From Sphaerimonospora mesophila NBRC 14179 = JCM 3151 (GTDB lineage: Bacteria > Actinomycetota > Actinomycetes > Streptosporangiales > Streptosporangiaceae): DNA of 64,000 nt. The translations under genes and the position numbers were made by a program. Shown piece after piece: positions 24,051 through 32,557 of this stretch (positions are counted from its first letter, which is position 1; each line of letters opens with the position of its first letter). The stretch lies in contig BCRI01000008.1 in assembly GCA_001552515.1 (NCBI GenBank), forward strand, positions 1-64,000, in the 5' to 3' direction. The notes under the pieces are model-generated. The model was not told where the DNA came from, ran no database searches, and saw nothing but the letters and a program-made list of their open reading frames with translations.

Positions 24051-25286
24051 TCATCGTTTCGTCGTCCTCCGGTCGGCCTGGCGACGGAGCTCGTTTCTCG
24101 CCAGGGCGTCCTTGTGCACCTCGTCCGGCCCGTCGGCGAAACGCAGCGTGCGGATGCCCGCGTACGCGCTGGCGAGCGGGAAGTCCTGCGACAGTCCGCC
24201 GGCGCCGTGCACCTGGATCGCCTTGTCGAGGATCCACTGCACGGTCGCCGGCGTGGCGATCTTGATCGCCTGGATCTCGGTGTGGGCGCCCTTGTTGCCG
24301 ACGGTGTCCATCAACCACGCCGTCTTGAGGGTGAGCAGCCGCAGCTGCTCGACCCGGACCCGCGATTCGGCGATCCAGTCGCGGATCACACCTTGTTCCG
24401 ACAGCGGCTTGCCGAACGCGACGCGCTCGGAGGCCCGCGCGCACATGAGTTCGATGGCCCGCTCCGCCAGGCCGATGGAGCGCATGCAGTGGTGGATGCG
24501 GCCCGGGCCGAGCCGCGCCTGCGCGATGGCGAAGCCGCTCCCCTCGGCGCCGATCAGGTTGCCGGCCGGGACCCGTACGTCGGTGAACGTGATCTCGGCG
24601 TGGCCACCGTGCTCGTGGTCGTCGTACCCGAGGACCTCCAGGCCGCGGCCGACCTCCACGCCCGGGGTGTCGCGCGGCACGAGGATCATGGACTGCCGGC
24701 GGTGCCGCTCGGCCGACGGGTCGGTCTGGCCCATCACGATGAAGATCTGGGCGTTCGGGTTCATCGCGCCGGTGATCCACCACTTGCGGCCGTTGATGAC
24801 GTACTCGTCGGAGTCGCGCTCGATCCGGGTCGCGATGTTGGTGGCGTCCGACGAGGCCACGTCCGGCTCCGTCATCGCGAACGAGGAGCGGATCTCGCCC
24901 TCGAGCAGCGGCCGGAGCCACCGCTTCTTCTGCTGCTCGGTGCCGAAGAGCGTGAGCACCTCCATGTTGCCGGTGTCCGGCGCCGCGCAGTTGAGCGCCG
25001 CCGGCGCCAGGTGGATGCTCCGGCCCGTGAGCTCCGCGAGTGGCGCGTACTGCAGGTTGCTCAGTCCTGCCCCGTGCTCGCCGGGCAGGAAGGCGTTCCA
25101 GAGCCCGCGCCGCCGCGCCTCGGCACGGAGCGTCGCGAGGATCGGAACGGAGTCCCAGGCCCACCGGTTCCGAAGCCGTCGCAGTTCCTGCCGGAAGACC
25201 GGCTCGGCCGGGATGACGTGCTCGTCCAGGAACTCCAGCAGGTTCTCCCGGAGCTCCTCTGTCCGTGGGTCGAACGCGAAGTCCAT
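24051..25286 (-). CDS. Acyl-CoA dehydrogenase (ACAD10/11-like)
   Basis: A 411-residue FAD-dependent acyl-CoA dehydrogenase. The substrate and flavin region is SFAMTEPDVASSDATNIATR, then YVINGRKWWITGA; the C-terminal half has MCARASERVAFGKPLSEQG, IQVHGAGGLSQDFPLA and FADGPDEVHKDALAR. The DGPDEVH signature is that of the ACAD10/11 subgroup. It is one base from the aminoglycoside-phosphotransferase-like kinase (TGATG), which mirrors mammalian ACAD11, where a kinase domain is fused to an acyl-CoA dehydrogenase to degrade 4-hydroxy fatty acids. The pair here probably phosphorylates then eliminates a hydroxyacyl-CoA. Confidence 0.92.
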   Translation of the reverse strand: MDFAFDPRTEELRENLLEFLDEHVIPAEPVFRQELRRLRNRWAWDSVPILATLRAEARRRGLWNAFLPGEHGAGLSNLQYAPLAELTGRSIHLAPAALNCAAPDTGNMEVLTLFGTEQQKKRWLRPLLEGEIRSSFAMTEPDVASSDATNIATRIERDSDEYVINGRKWWITGAMNPNAQIFIVMGQTDPSAERHRRQSMILVPRDTPGVEVGRGLEVLGYDDHEHGGHAEITFTDVRVPAGNLIGAEGSGFAIAQARLGPGRIHHCMRSIGLAERAIELMCARASERVAFGKPLSEQGVIRDWIAESRVRVEQLRLLTLKTAWLMDTVGNKGAHTEIQAIKIATPATVQWILDKAIQVHGAGGLSQDFPLASAYAGIRTLRFADGPDEVHKDALARNELRRQADRRTTKR

Positions 25287-26302
25287 CAGTGGTCCTCCTT
25301 CAACGAGCCGAGGCCGTGCTCGAGCAGCGGCTCGACCACCTCGCCGATACGGTCGAAACCGGCGCCCACGGTCTGCCCCCGGAGGTGCCGGAAGTGGATG
25401 CCCTCGAGGATCCCGGCGAGCTTGTAGGCGGCCAACCCGAGGTAGAACCCGAATCGGGGCAGGTCTCCACCGGTGTGGGCGACGTACCGCTCGACCATCT
25501 CGGTCTCGGACAGGAAGCCCGGCGCCGTCGTGGCGTTGACCACGGCGTTGTCGGGGGACAGCTCACCGAGCCGCTGGTAGGTGACGAGCAGGGCGAGGTC
25601 CGTCAGCGGATCGCCCAGGGTGGCCATCTCCCAGTCGATCACGGCGGCCGGGCGGTCGTGCTCGTCGATCAGCAGGTTGTCGAGGCGGTAGTCACCGTGG
25701 ACGATCGCAGCGGCCGACTCCGCCGGCACACGATCCGCCAGCGCCGCGTGCAGCCGGTCCGCCGCCGGCAGCTCGCGGCTGTACGACGCGTCGAGCTGGC
25801 GCTTCCAGCGCGAGACCTGACGCCTGAGGAACCCGCCGGGACGGCCGAAGCCGGTGAGGCCGACGGCGCCCGGCTCGACCGCGTGGAGGGTGGCCAGCAC
25901 GTCCACCATCCGCGTGGAGATGGCGCGCGTGCGGTCGGGCCCGAGCGCCTCGAGCTCGTCGGCCTGCCGGTACGGCACCCCGGCGACCCGTTGCATCACG
26001 TAGAACTCGGCGCCGACGACCTCGGTGTCCCGGCACAGGGCGAAGGTGGCCGGGACGGGCACGTCGGTGTCGCGGAGAGCCGTCATCACCCGGTACTCCC
26101 GGGCCATGTCGTGCGCCGTCGCCAGCACGTGTCCGAGCGGCGGCCGGCGGAGAATCCAGACGTGCGAGCCATCGCTGATCTCGTAGGTCAGATTGGATCT
26201 GCCACCCGTGATGACCCTGGCCGTCAGGTCGGCGCCGGCACCGGGAACCGATGCCGCGAACCAGGCGCCGAGGCGGTCGAGGTCGAGGCCCGGTGCCCTC
26301 AC
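25286..26302 (-). CDS. APH-fold phosphotransferase (ACAD11 N-domain-like)
   Basis: A 338-residue kinase of the APH/choline-kinase fold. Motifs: VITGGRSNLTYEISDG, IVHGDYRLDNLLID (catalytic HGD..LDN) and AAVIDWEMATLGDPLTDLA (metal-binding DWE). In the ACAD11-like system such a kinase phosphorylates a 4-hydroxyacyl-CoA, and the adjacent dehydrogenase completes the elimination. The start is GTG at 26302, overlapping the SDR stop by GTGA; a longer reading would run into the SDR gene. It is co-transcribed with the acyl-CoA dehydrogenase. The antibiotic-kinase alternative is unlikely. Confidence 0.87.
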   Translation of the reverse strand: MRAPGLDLDRLGAWFAASVPGAGADLTARVITGGRSNLTYEISDGSHVWILRRPPLGHVLATAHDMAREYRVMTALRDTDVPVPATFALCRDTEVVGAEFYVMQRVAGVPYRQADELEALGPDRTRAISTRMVDVLATLHAVEPGAVGLTGFGRPGGFLRRQVSRWKRQLDASYSRELPAADRLHAALADRVPAESAAAIVHGDYRLDNLLIDEHDRPAAVIDWEMATLGDPLTDLALLVTYQRLGELSPDNAVVNATTAPGFLSETEMVERYVAHTGGDLPRFGFYLGLAAYKLAGILEGIHFRHLRGQTVGAGFDRIGEVVEPLLEHGLGSLKEDH

Positions 26303-27054
26303 TGCCCACCGACCAGGGTGAGGCCGCCGTCGACGACCAGGACGTGACCGGTGATCCATGCCGCGTCCTCGGACAGCAGGAAGGCCACGGCGCCGCTGAC
26401 GTCCTCCGGAACGCCCAGCCGCTTGAGCGGGTACGTCGCCGCCACCTCCGCCTCGCGACCGGCGTACAGGGCCGAGGCGAAACGGGTCTTGACGACGGCC
26501 GGCGCGACCGCGTTGACGCGCACGTTCGGCCCCAGCTCGACCGCCAACTCCTGGGTGAGGTGGATGAGCATCGCCTTGCTCGCGCCGTAGAAGCCGATCC
26601 CCGGCGACGTGGTCAGCCCGGCGACCGACGCGACGTTGACGACGGCGCCGCCGTGCGCTCCGGTCCATGCCCTGTGGAGCCGCTGGGTCCAGCACAGGGC
26701 GGCCAGGCAGTTGACCTCGAAAATCTTCCGCGCGGCGGCGACGTCGAGCTCGACCATCGGCCCGAGGGCCGGGTTGATGCCGGCGTTGTTGACGAGCAGG
26801 TCCGCACTCCCGAAGGTCTGGATCGCCCGCTCGATCGTCTCGGCCTGGTGGTCGGCGTCGTCGGCGTGGCCGGCCACGCCGAGGGCGTGCTCCGGCCCGC
26901 CCAGCCGCGTGACCGCCTCGGCGAGTGCCTCCGGCCTGCGCGCCGTGATGACGACCCTGGCGCCTTCGGCGACGAGCCGTCGCGCCACGGCGAGGCCGAT
27001 CCCGCGGCTGGCACCGGTGACGATGGCCGTGCGTCCTGTCAGTCTCTCTGTCAT
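26299..27054 (-). CDS. Short-chain dehydrogenase/reductase
   Basis: A 251-residue classical SDR. The cofactor loop is TAIVTGASRGIGLAVARR (TGxxxGxG), followed by LLVNNAGIN, the catalytic Ser in VVNVASVAG and the YGASK tetrad, then VNAVAPAVV and the C-terminal LVVDGG. It likely oxidises a hydroxyacyl intermediate. The ATG at 27054 overlaps the end of a thiolase remnant, and the stop overlaps the kinase start. It is the second open frame of a minus-strand operon driven from the region divergent to TetR. Confidence 0.9.
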   Translation of the reverse strand: MTERLTGRTAIVTGASRGIGLAVARRLVAEGARVVITARRPEALAEAVTRLGGPEHALGVAGHADDADHQAETIERAIQTFGSADLLVNNAGINPALGPMVELDVAAARKIFEVNCLAALCWTQRLHRAWTGAHGGAVVNVASVAGLTTSPGIGFYGASKAMLIHLTQELAVELGPNVRVNAVAPAVVKTRFASALYAGREAEVAATYPLKRLGVPEDVSGAVAFLLSEDAAWITGHVLVVDGGLTLVGGQ

Positions 27055-27224
27055 GTCCCGTTCCCTCGGCCGAGTCGCTCGATGACCATGACCATGCCCT
27101 GGCCCCCGCCGACGCACATCGTTCCCGGGCCGAGCTCCTTGTCGTGGCGCCGGAGTGCGGAGCCCTTGACCGCCCGTCCGATCGGGGAGCGGGCGGCGGC
27201 CACGATCACTGCTTCAGGCACCAC
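27051..27224 (-). pseudogene. Acetyl-CoA acyltransferase (thiolase) remnant with in-frame internal deletion
   Basis: This 57-codon frame reads PEAVIVAAARSPIGRAVKG, the conserved start of a thiolase, then jumps within about eight residues to LGPGTMCVGGGQGMVM, the conserved thiolase C-terminus with its catalytic Cys. About 330 residues of the normal ~390 are missing, yet the frame is kept and the stop overlaps the SDR start (ATGA). It is a decayed thiolase that originally headed the SDR-kinase-dehydrogenase operon, fitting a fatty-acyl degradation role. It may still be translated as a coupling leader. Confidence 0.82.
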
Positions 27225-27237
27225 GTCTCCAACATAC

Positions 27238-27251
27238 TAAGCAGTCGCTTA
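27238..27251. promoter_or_regulatory. TetR-type operator candidate
   Basis: The palindrome TAAGC-AGTC-GCTTA lies between the divergent thiolase remnant/SDR operon and the TetR gene, 67 bases before the TetR ATG. Its size and symmetry are typical for TetR-family operators, so autoregulation and control of the acyl-CoA operon are likely. Confidence 0.6.
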
Positions 27252-27318
27252 CCAGACTCGCCCTACGATTTCCCACCACAGGGGTAGGCGTCAACGGGTA
27301 GACCGAAAAGGGGTAGGG

Positions 27319-27915
27319 ATGGACAACGGCGGCTCGCGCAACGCTGACAGGCGGGCGCGGCTCCTCGAGGCGGCCGTGGCGGCGTTCGCGGCGCGCGGTT
27401 TCCACGCGACGACCACGCGCGACATCGCGGCTGCCGCGGGCATGAGCCCGGCAGCGGTCTACGTCCACCACGAAACGAAGGAGCAACTGCTCTACGAGAT
27501 CTCCCGGGAGGGGCACGCCGGCTCCCTCGCGCTGGTACGGAAGGCGATCGCCACCACCGAAGACCCGGCGGCCCAGCTGGCGGCGGTCATCCGCGCCTTC
27601 GTCACCGACCACGCGCGCTCGCCGACGATCGCCCGTGTCGTGAACTACGAGCTCGCCGCACTGACCCCGGAGCATCGGGCGGAGATCGAGGGCATCCGCC
27701 GGACGATCACCGGGGAGCTGCGGCAGGTGGTCGAGCGCGGGGTCGCGGATGGCGCCTTCGAGACCTCCGATCCGCGTATGACGACCGCGGCGCTGCTGTC
27801 TCTCGGCATCGACGTGGCCCGGTGGTACAGGCAGGGCCTCGATCTCTCGCCCGAAGGGATCGGCGACTTCTACGCGGCCCTGGCCCTGCGCATCGTCGGG
27901 CACCGGGGAGACTGA
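27319..27915 (+). CDS. TetR family transcriptional regulator
   Basis: A 198-residue TetR-type repressor. The N-terminal helix-turn-helix is FHATTTRDIAAAAGMSPAAV, followed by YVHHETKEQLLYEI. The ligand-binding half (about 80-198) is helical and contains NYELAALTPEHRAEI, as in KstR-like fatty-acyl-responsive regulators. It is divergent from the SDR-kinase-acyl-CoA dehydrogenase operon with a palindrome in between, so it probably senses an acyl-CoA and represses that operon. Confidence 0.92.
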   Translation: MDNGGSRNADRRARLLEAAVAAFAARGFHATTTRDIAAAAGMSPAAVYVHHETKEQLLYEISREGHAGSLALVRKAIATTEDPAAQLAAVIRAFVTDHARSPTIARVVNYELAALTPEHRAEIEGIRRTITGELRQVVERGVADGAFETSDPRMTTAALLSLGIDVARWYRQGLDLSPEGIGDFYAALALRIVGHRGD

Positions 27916-28008
27916 ACCGCCGGACGTCGGCCGGGGTGAGCGGGTCAGATCGCCTGGTCCGATCCGGTCCCCGGCTCGCCCGTCTCATCGATCGCCCTGG
28001 AGGCCGGC

Positions 28009-28185
28009 GACGGGGACACGCAGAGCATGGTGATGGTCTACAGCGGAGAGCCGATCAGGGAACCCATCGCCATCGGTGGGCCCCTCGTGATGAACGCCCG
28101 AGCCGAGATCACCCAGGCCTTCCGCGACTTCCACGCCGGCAGGCTCGGCGAGGTCCCCCGCCAGGCCCGCCTGCGGTACCGCTGA
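28009..28185 (+). pseudogene. Pirin C-terminal remnant
   Basis: In frame with base 28009 the sequence reads VMVYSGEPIREPIAIGG, PLVMNARAEITQAFRDFHAG and ends at TGA 28183-28185. It resembles the C-terminal end of pirin-family cupins (GGEP..EP..GPFVMN...EI..A..D...G). No N-terminal pirin half or start codon can be found upstream, so it is a fragment. The gap 27916-28292 holds only this. Confidence 0.6.
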
Positions 28186-28292
28186 AGGAAAGGGACGGCT
28201 GAAGGAAAGGGACGGCCGGCCGATTGAACTGCGGTTTTCGAGCCGGGGGCGGTATGCCGGCTCAGGGCATCGCGTGCCGCGGCCGATCGTGT

Positions 28293-29630
28293 TCATCCGG
28301 CCGGCTCGTAGGCGCGGGCACTCGAATCCGCGACGGCGCCGCGCCCTGGCCTGCTCGACCACCAGAGCAGGGCGGCCGAGACCAGGCAGGCGGTGGTGAA
28401 CCACAGCGGGGAGACGGTCGACCTCGAGAACGTCTGGATCATCCCGTACAGATGGGAGGGATCCGGCCGGGTGAGAACCCAACCGCCGGGGAGGTCGAGG
28501 CCCTGCGCGTCGACCAGGGTCACGGCGGCGAGCCCGCCGAGCGCGGTGAGGAGCAGGCCGCTCATGGCCACCCAGAACACGGCCCGCCGGTGCAGGGCGA
28601 CGAGCACGAGTACGGCCAGGCCGCCGATGCCCACGAACAGCTCGAAAGCCTGCCAGAGCGTCGCGAATGCGTCTCCCGCCGAGCCACCAGCGACACTGGG
28701 CAGCCGCTCGATCGACACGTGCGGGCTGATCCACGCCGGATGGCGGTTGGTCAGCGGCGGAAGTAGCAGGACCAGGCACGCGGTGAGGCGGGCCGCCACC
28801 GTGAGCGTGGCCCTCCGATCGGCGGGCGGGAGGTACGGCGCTGGCCCGCCGGGTGTGCCGCCGAGTTCGTGGGCGGATCGGGCCAGCCAGATCACGAACA
28901 GGGCGTCGGCGGCCGTGGTGGCCTCGTCGTAGAGGCCACCGTCCCCACTCAGCGGAATGCCCACGACGAAGAGTGCGACCGGCACCAGCAGGGAGGCGAT
29001 GCCGTACCGCACGGTCGTCCGCCCCCAGCGGCCGTCGCGCCACTGCGCCTTGAGCACCAGCACGGACCACACCAGACTTCCGACGCCGGCGAACCCGCCG
29101 AGCGCCGCCGCCCGCTCCACCCCGTGCCAGTTGAGCACGTCGAACACCTCGGTCGCCGCCAGGCTCGCCTGGGTCAGCAGGCCGGCGCCCAGGGCGAGGT
29201 CGGCGTGGCGTATGTTACGGCGCAGCACCGGGTGGAACAGCACCACGACCGCCGACATCAGGAGCGCGTCGAGCACCACCGCCCACCACGGCCAGATCGG
29301 CATGACCGCATAGAACGCCCACGACGCCACCGCCGCGTACAGAGCCATTCGCAGCGGGCGCGTCTCGGGGTCGGTCGAGAGGGGCTCCCCGGACGGCAGG
29401 CCCCGCAGGCTCTGCCACAGCGCCCAGGCCCACAGGCCGCCCGCCATGATAAGGGTGAGCACGTTCGGCCACGTGGCCGCGGCGTCCTCGTCCGCCTCGG
29501 AGAACAGCGACAGCCGCCACAGGAAGCCGACGTCGCCACCGATCAGCGCGAGTACGGCGGCCACCACGAGCGCCGTCACATATCCGCCGGTCACGAGCAC
29601 GGCGGGGAGCATCGACCGATAACGGTGCAC
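28293..29630 (-). CDS. Polytopic membrane protein of unknown function
   Basis: A 445-residue integral membrane protein with about ten to twelve hydrophobic segments, for example VTALVVAAVLALIGGDVGFL, VLTLIMAGGLWAWAL, and FTTACLVSAALLW near the C-terminus. I do not recognise the family. Loops are rich in Arg and Pro and there is no obvious catalytic motif. The start is GTG at 29630. It stands alone between a pirin remnant and a long gene-free region. Confidence 0.75.
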   Translation of the reverse strand: MHRYRSMLPAVLVTGGYVTALVVAAVLALIGGDVGFLWRLSLFSEADEDAAATWPNVLTLIMAGGLWAWALWQSLRGLPSGEPLSTDPETRPLRMALYAAVASWAFYAVMPIWPWWAVVLDALLMSAVVVLFHPVLRRNIRHADLALGAGLLTQASLAATEVFDVLNWHGVERAAALGGFAGVGSLVWSVLVLKAQWRDGRWGRTTVRYGIASLLVPVALFVVGIPLSGDGGLYDEATTAADALFVIWLARSAHELGGTPGGPAPYLPPADRRATLTVAARLTACLVLLLPPLTNRHPAWISPHVSIERLPSVAGGSAGDAFATLWQAFELFVGIGGLAVLVLVALHRRAVFWVAMSGLLLTALGGLAAVTLVDAQGLDLPGGWVLTRPDPSHLYGMIQTFSRSTVSPLWFTTACLVSAALLWWSSRPGRGAVADSSARAYEPAG

Positions 29631-30110
29631 GCGTCACATCCAGGAGATCAAGCAGGGAGCGGAGCGCTCACCCTAGCGATCCCTGCCGACAAAATTCGAT
29701 CACGGCGGTGGAGCGGTTATCCATCCGGAGTCGTCCGTTATCCGGCTGCTCCCGGAACGGCTCGGCGGGTGGGGTGGAATCGAGACCTCCTGGCTGGCAT
29801 CGGCCGCCATGGGCCGACCTCTGCCGGCCGAGTGCGTGCCGTACAACCTCGATGTGGCGTTTACGTTAATGCGGGAAATGCCGATTTTTTAGCTCTTGTA
29901 CATGAGTATCTTGAGTGAATGTTTGGATCGGTCTGACGAACTCCGGGGGGGTCGGATCGCCATTCCGGTTCTTTCGCTATGGACCGCGGTCAAGCGGCCG
30001 ACCTTTCCCGATGAATGCGAGAACCTCCTGATCAGTGGAATCGAGCGGCCCCGGGACGCGGTGCCCGTCCGGGTCGCACGGGTCTGAGTAACGACACGCG
30101 TGACTCCATA

Positions 30111-30128
30111 AATGTTAGCGCTCACATT
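30111..30128. promoter_or_regulatory. LacI-type operator candidate upstream of GH62
   Basis: AATGTTAGCGCTCACATT is an 18-base inverted repeat with one mismatch and a central GCGC. TGTTAGCGCTAACA-like sites are typical of LacI-family regulators of plant-polysaccharide genes in actinobacteria. It lies about 720 bases before the GH62 start and upstream of the CBM2 remnant. Confidence 0.5.
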
Positions 30129-30307
30129 CTGTCGATCGGCCGAGTCCCTTCTCCATCGGTCGGGTGGAGGTGGTGTGGAGTGGAGCACACACGAGGGACG
30201 GAGCAGATGTCAAGGGTCCGATGTGTCGCGCGCCGGCCGTGCGGGGCCTGATCCCGGCCCACCTGGGAGTCTTCGCGTCTGCGCGCCCGACCGGTGCGGA
30301 TCGGATG

Positions 30308-30320
30308 GTGAAACTTTCAC
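30308..30320. promoter_or_regulatory. GTGAAACTTTCAC palindrome
   Basis: A perfect 13-base palindrome, GTGAAA-C-TTTCAC. Its core is identical to the GAAACTTTC at 3329-3337 upstream of the mannanase. Probably a site for a regulator shared by the two glycoside hydrolase loci. Confidence 0.5.
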
Positions 30321-30594
30321 CGATGTTTCCCGCATCACTACGTGGGACGCGAAAAATTTCACTTCCACGGATGTCCCCTTAGCGCGGCGGTTTCCACTTT
30401 CGCGCCAAAGGCCGTGTCGTAACTTTCTCTAACGGTCTTGACAAGTTTCGGGTGCGGTTTCCACACTTGGTCTCCAAAGCGGTCCCCGGAGCGGCTGGTG
30501 CACGGGCAGGGAGACCGCGCGTCTGCGACGCCCTGGTGGTGTGCGTCCACCCGAATCGGCGGGGCGCGGCGTCGAGTCCGCGGGGACGGTCCGC

Positions 30595-30816
30595 TCGGGC
30601 GGCTCCGCGGTCAACGGGTGGACCGTGAAGTGGACCTGGCCGAGCGGGCAGAGCATCAGCAGCCTGTGGAACGGCACACAGAGCGTGTCCGGTTCCAGCG
30701 TGACCGTGCGCAACGCCCCCTACAACGGCTCCATCGCCTCCGGCGGCTCCACGACCTTCGGCTACACCGGCAACGGCACCGCGACCACCCCGACCGCCAC
30801 CTGCACCAGCCCCTGA
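30595..30816 (+). pseudogene. CBM2 remnant (C-terminal two thirds)
   Basis: From about base 30595 the frame reads GGSAVNGWTVKWTWPSGQ, SISSLWNGTQSVSG and PYNGSIASGGSTTFGYTGNG before a stop. This is the C-terminal part of a family 2 carbohydrate-binding module; the N-terminal strands, signal peptide and catalytic domain are absent. It is a truncated relic of a secreted enzyme, just upstream of the intact CBM2-GH62 gene, and may reflect deletion or recombination between CBM2 copies. Confidence 0.75.
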
Positions 30817-30849
30817 CGGCGGTCGGACCTGATGATGAGGAGAACACAG

Positions 30850-32319
30850 ATGCGTCTGTCCTGGCGAGCGCGGTCACCGCGCGCATCCACCGTCGCGACC
30901 GCGGCACCGCCCCGGCGGGCCCCGCGCCGCAGCCTCGCGATCGGTGCCACCTCGGTCCTGCTGGTCGGAGGGGGCATACTGGCCACACAGCCCGCCCAGG
31001 CCGCCGTCGCCTGTCGGGTCGACTACACCATCGCTTCAAGCTGGCCGGGCGGCTTCAACGCCAGCATCACCATCAACAACCTCGGTGACGCGGTCAACGG
31101 CTGGCGGCTGACCTGGTCCTTCGGCGCCGGCCAGCAGATCACTCAGATCTGGAACGCCGACCATACCCAGTCCGGCTCGTCGGTGACCGCCACCAACGTC
31201 TCCTACAACGCCTCCATCCCCTCCGGCGGCAGCACCAACTTCGGGTTCAACGGCTCGTGGAACGGCAGCAATCCGGTGCCCACGTCGTTCGCCCTGAACG
31301 GTGTGACATGTGGCGGCTCCGGCACCCCCACGCCGACCCCCACCCCCACGCCGACGCCCACGCCGACCCCGACTCCGACCCCGACGCCCACGCCGACTCC
31401 GACGCCCGGCACGTGCGATCTCCCCTCGACGTACCGCTGGACGTCGACGGGCCCGCTGGCGAACCCGAAGTCGGGATGGGTCTCGCTCAAGGACTTCACC
31501 AACGTCGTCTACAACGGCAAGCATCTCGTCTACGCGACGACGCACGACACGGGAACGAGGTGGGGTTCGATGAACTTCGGCCTCTTCTCGAACTGGTCCG
31601 ACATGGCCTCGGCCCCCCAGAACACGATGAACTTCTCCACCGTCGCGCCCACGCTCTTCTACTTCGCCCCCAAGAACATCTGGGTGCTGGCCTACCAGTG
31701 GGGTGGGACGGCCTTCTCCTACCGGACCTCCACCGACCCCGCCAACCCGAACGGCTGGTCATCGCAGCAGACCCTGTTCACCGGAAGCATCTCCGGCTCC
31801 GGAACAGGACCCATCGACCAGACGCTCATCGGTGACGGCAACAACATGTACCTGTTCTTCGCCGGTGACAACGGCAAGATCTACCGGGCCAGCATGCCTA
31901 TCGGGAACTTCCCCGGCAGCTTCGGCTCGAACTACACGACGATCATGAGCGACACGCAGGCCAACCTGTTCGAAGGAGTCGAGGTCTACAAGCTCCAGGG
32001 CCAGAACAAATACCTCATGCTCGTCGAGGCGATGGGCTCGCGGGGCCGCTACTTCCGCTCGTTCACGGCCACCAGCCTGGACGGCACGTGGACACCGCAG
32101 GCCGCCACCGAGAGCAATCCCTTCGCCGGCAAGGCCAACAGCGGCGCCACCTGGACCAACGACATCAGCCACGGCGACCTGGTGCGCAGCAACCCCGACC
32201 AGACCAAGACCGTCGATCCCTGCAACCTGCAGCTGCTCTACCAGGGACGTGACCCCAACTCCGGCGGCGACTACGGCCTCCTGCCCTACCGGCCGGGTCT
32301 GCTGACACTGCAGCGCTGA
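30850..32319 (+). CDS. Secreted CBM2-GH62 alpha-L-arabinofuranosidase
   Basis: A 489-residue secreted enzyme that removes arabinose side chains from arabinoxylan. A long signal peptide ([19 protein letters not shown], cleavage near QAA) is followed by a CBM2 (about 52-155), a Thr-Pro linker (about 158-192) and the GH62 five-bladed beta-propeller domain. GH62 features are [51 protein letters not shown] (a Glu proposed as acid) and [20 protein letters not shown] at the end. The ATG at 30850 is chosen for its spacing from GAGGAGA; an upstream in-frame ATG at 30832 lacks a ribosome-binding site. Two operator-like palindromes lie upstream. Confidence 0.93.
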   Translation: MRLSWRARSPRASTVATAAPPRRAPRRSLAIGATSVLLVGGGILATQPAQAAVACRVDYTIASSWPGGFNASITINNLGDAVNGWRLTWSFGAGQQITQIWNADHTQSGSSVTATNVSYNASIPSGGSTNFGFNGSWNGSNPVPTSFALNGVTCGGSGTPTPTPTPTPTPTPTPTPTPTPTPTPTPGTCDLPSTYRWTSTGPLANPKSGWVSLKDFTNVVYNGKHLVYATTHDTGTRWGSMNFGLFSNWSDMASAPQNTMNFSTVAPTLFYFAPKNIWVLAYQWGGTAFSYRTSTDPANPNGWSSQQTLFTGSISGSGTGPIDQTLIGDGNNMYLFFAGDNGKIYRASMPIGNFPGSFGSNYTTIMSDTQANLFEGVEVYKLQGQNKYLMLVEAMGSRGRYFRSFTATSLDGTWTPQAATESNPFAGKANSGATWTNDISHGDLVRSNPDQTKTVDPCNLQLLYQGRDPNSGGDYGLLPYRPGLLTLQR

Positions 32320-32368
32320 CCTCCGCTGCTCCGCCTGCGGGCGGCCGGGCAAGACCGGTGAAATGAAG

Positions 32369-32434
32369 AAGGTGCACCTGACCTGCGAGGATGCGATCGC
32401 CTGGATCGAATCCGCACAGGATCGGGTGCACCTT
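32369..32434. terminator. Hairpin after GH62 gene
   Basis: Perfect 10-base arms AAGGTGCACC (32369-32378) and GGTGCACCTT (32425-32434) enclose a 46-base loop. It lies in the convergent space between GH62 and the minus-strand lyase gene and is a plausible bidirectional terminator, although the loop is long. Confidence 0.45.
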
Positions 32435-32557
32435 TCCGGTGCATCGGGTCACCGGCCGCCTGTCCATCGCGGTGAGACGGACCAGGTTCGCGCCACCGAG
32501 GTCTTCACCGACCGGCGGCGCGGCGCCGCCGGTCACGCCGGGTGGCCGTACGGATCA

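Larger units (their letters stand above)
29631..30594. other. Gene-free region upstream of the GH62 locus
   Basis: About 960 bases without a convincing gene; short frames here lack a plausible start and codon bias. It contains two regulatory-looking palindromes (listed separately) and scattered GAAA/TTTC sequences such as GAAAAATTTC at 30351-30360. It looks like promoter DNA of a former secreted enzyme gene whose coding part has been reduced to the CBM2 remnant. Confidence 0.55.

Noticed and set aside
27319-27915. TetR as regulator of the 45-60 kb CoA operon
   Set aside because: Its palindrome occurs only in its own divergent region; the CoA operon carries GntR-type sites instead.
29896-30087. 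A 63-codon plus-strand gene (MYMSILSECLDRSDELRG...)
   Set aside because: No ribosome-binding site, no family and no neighbour support.
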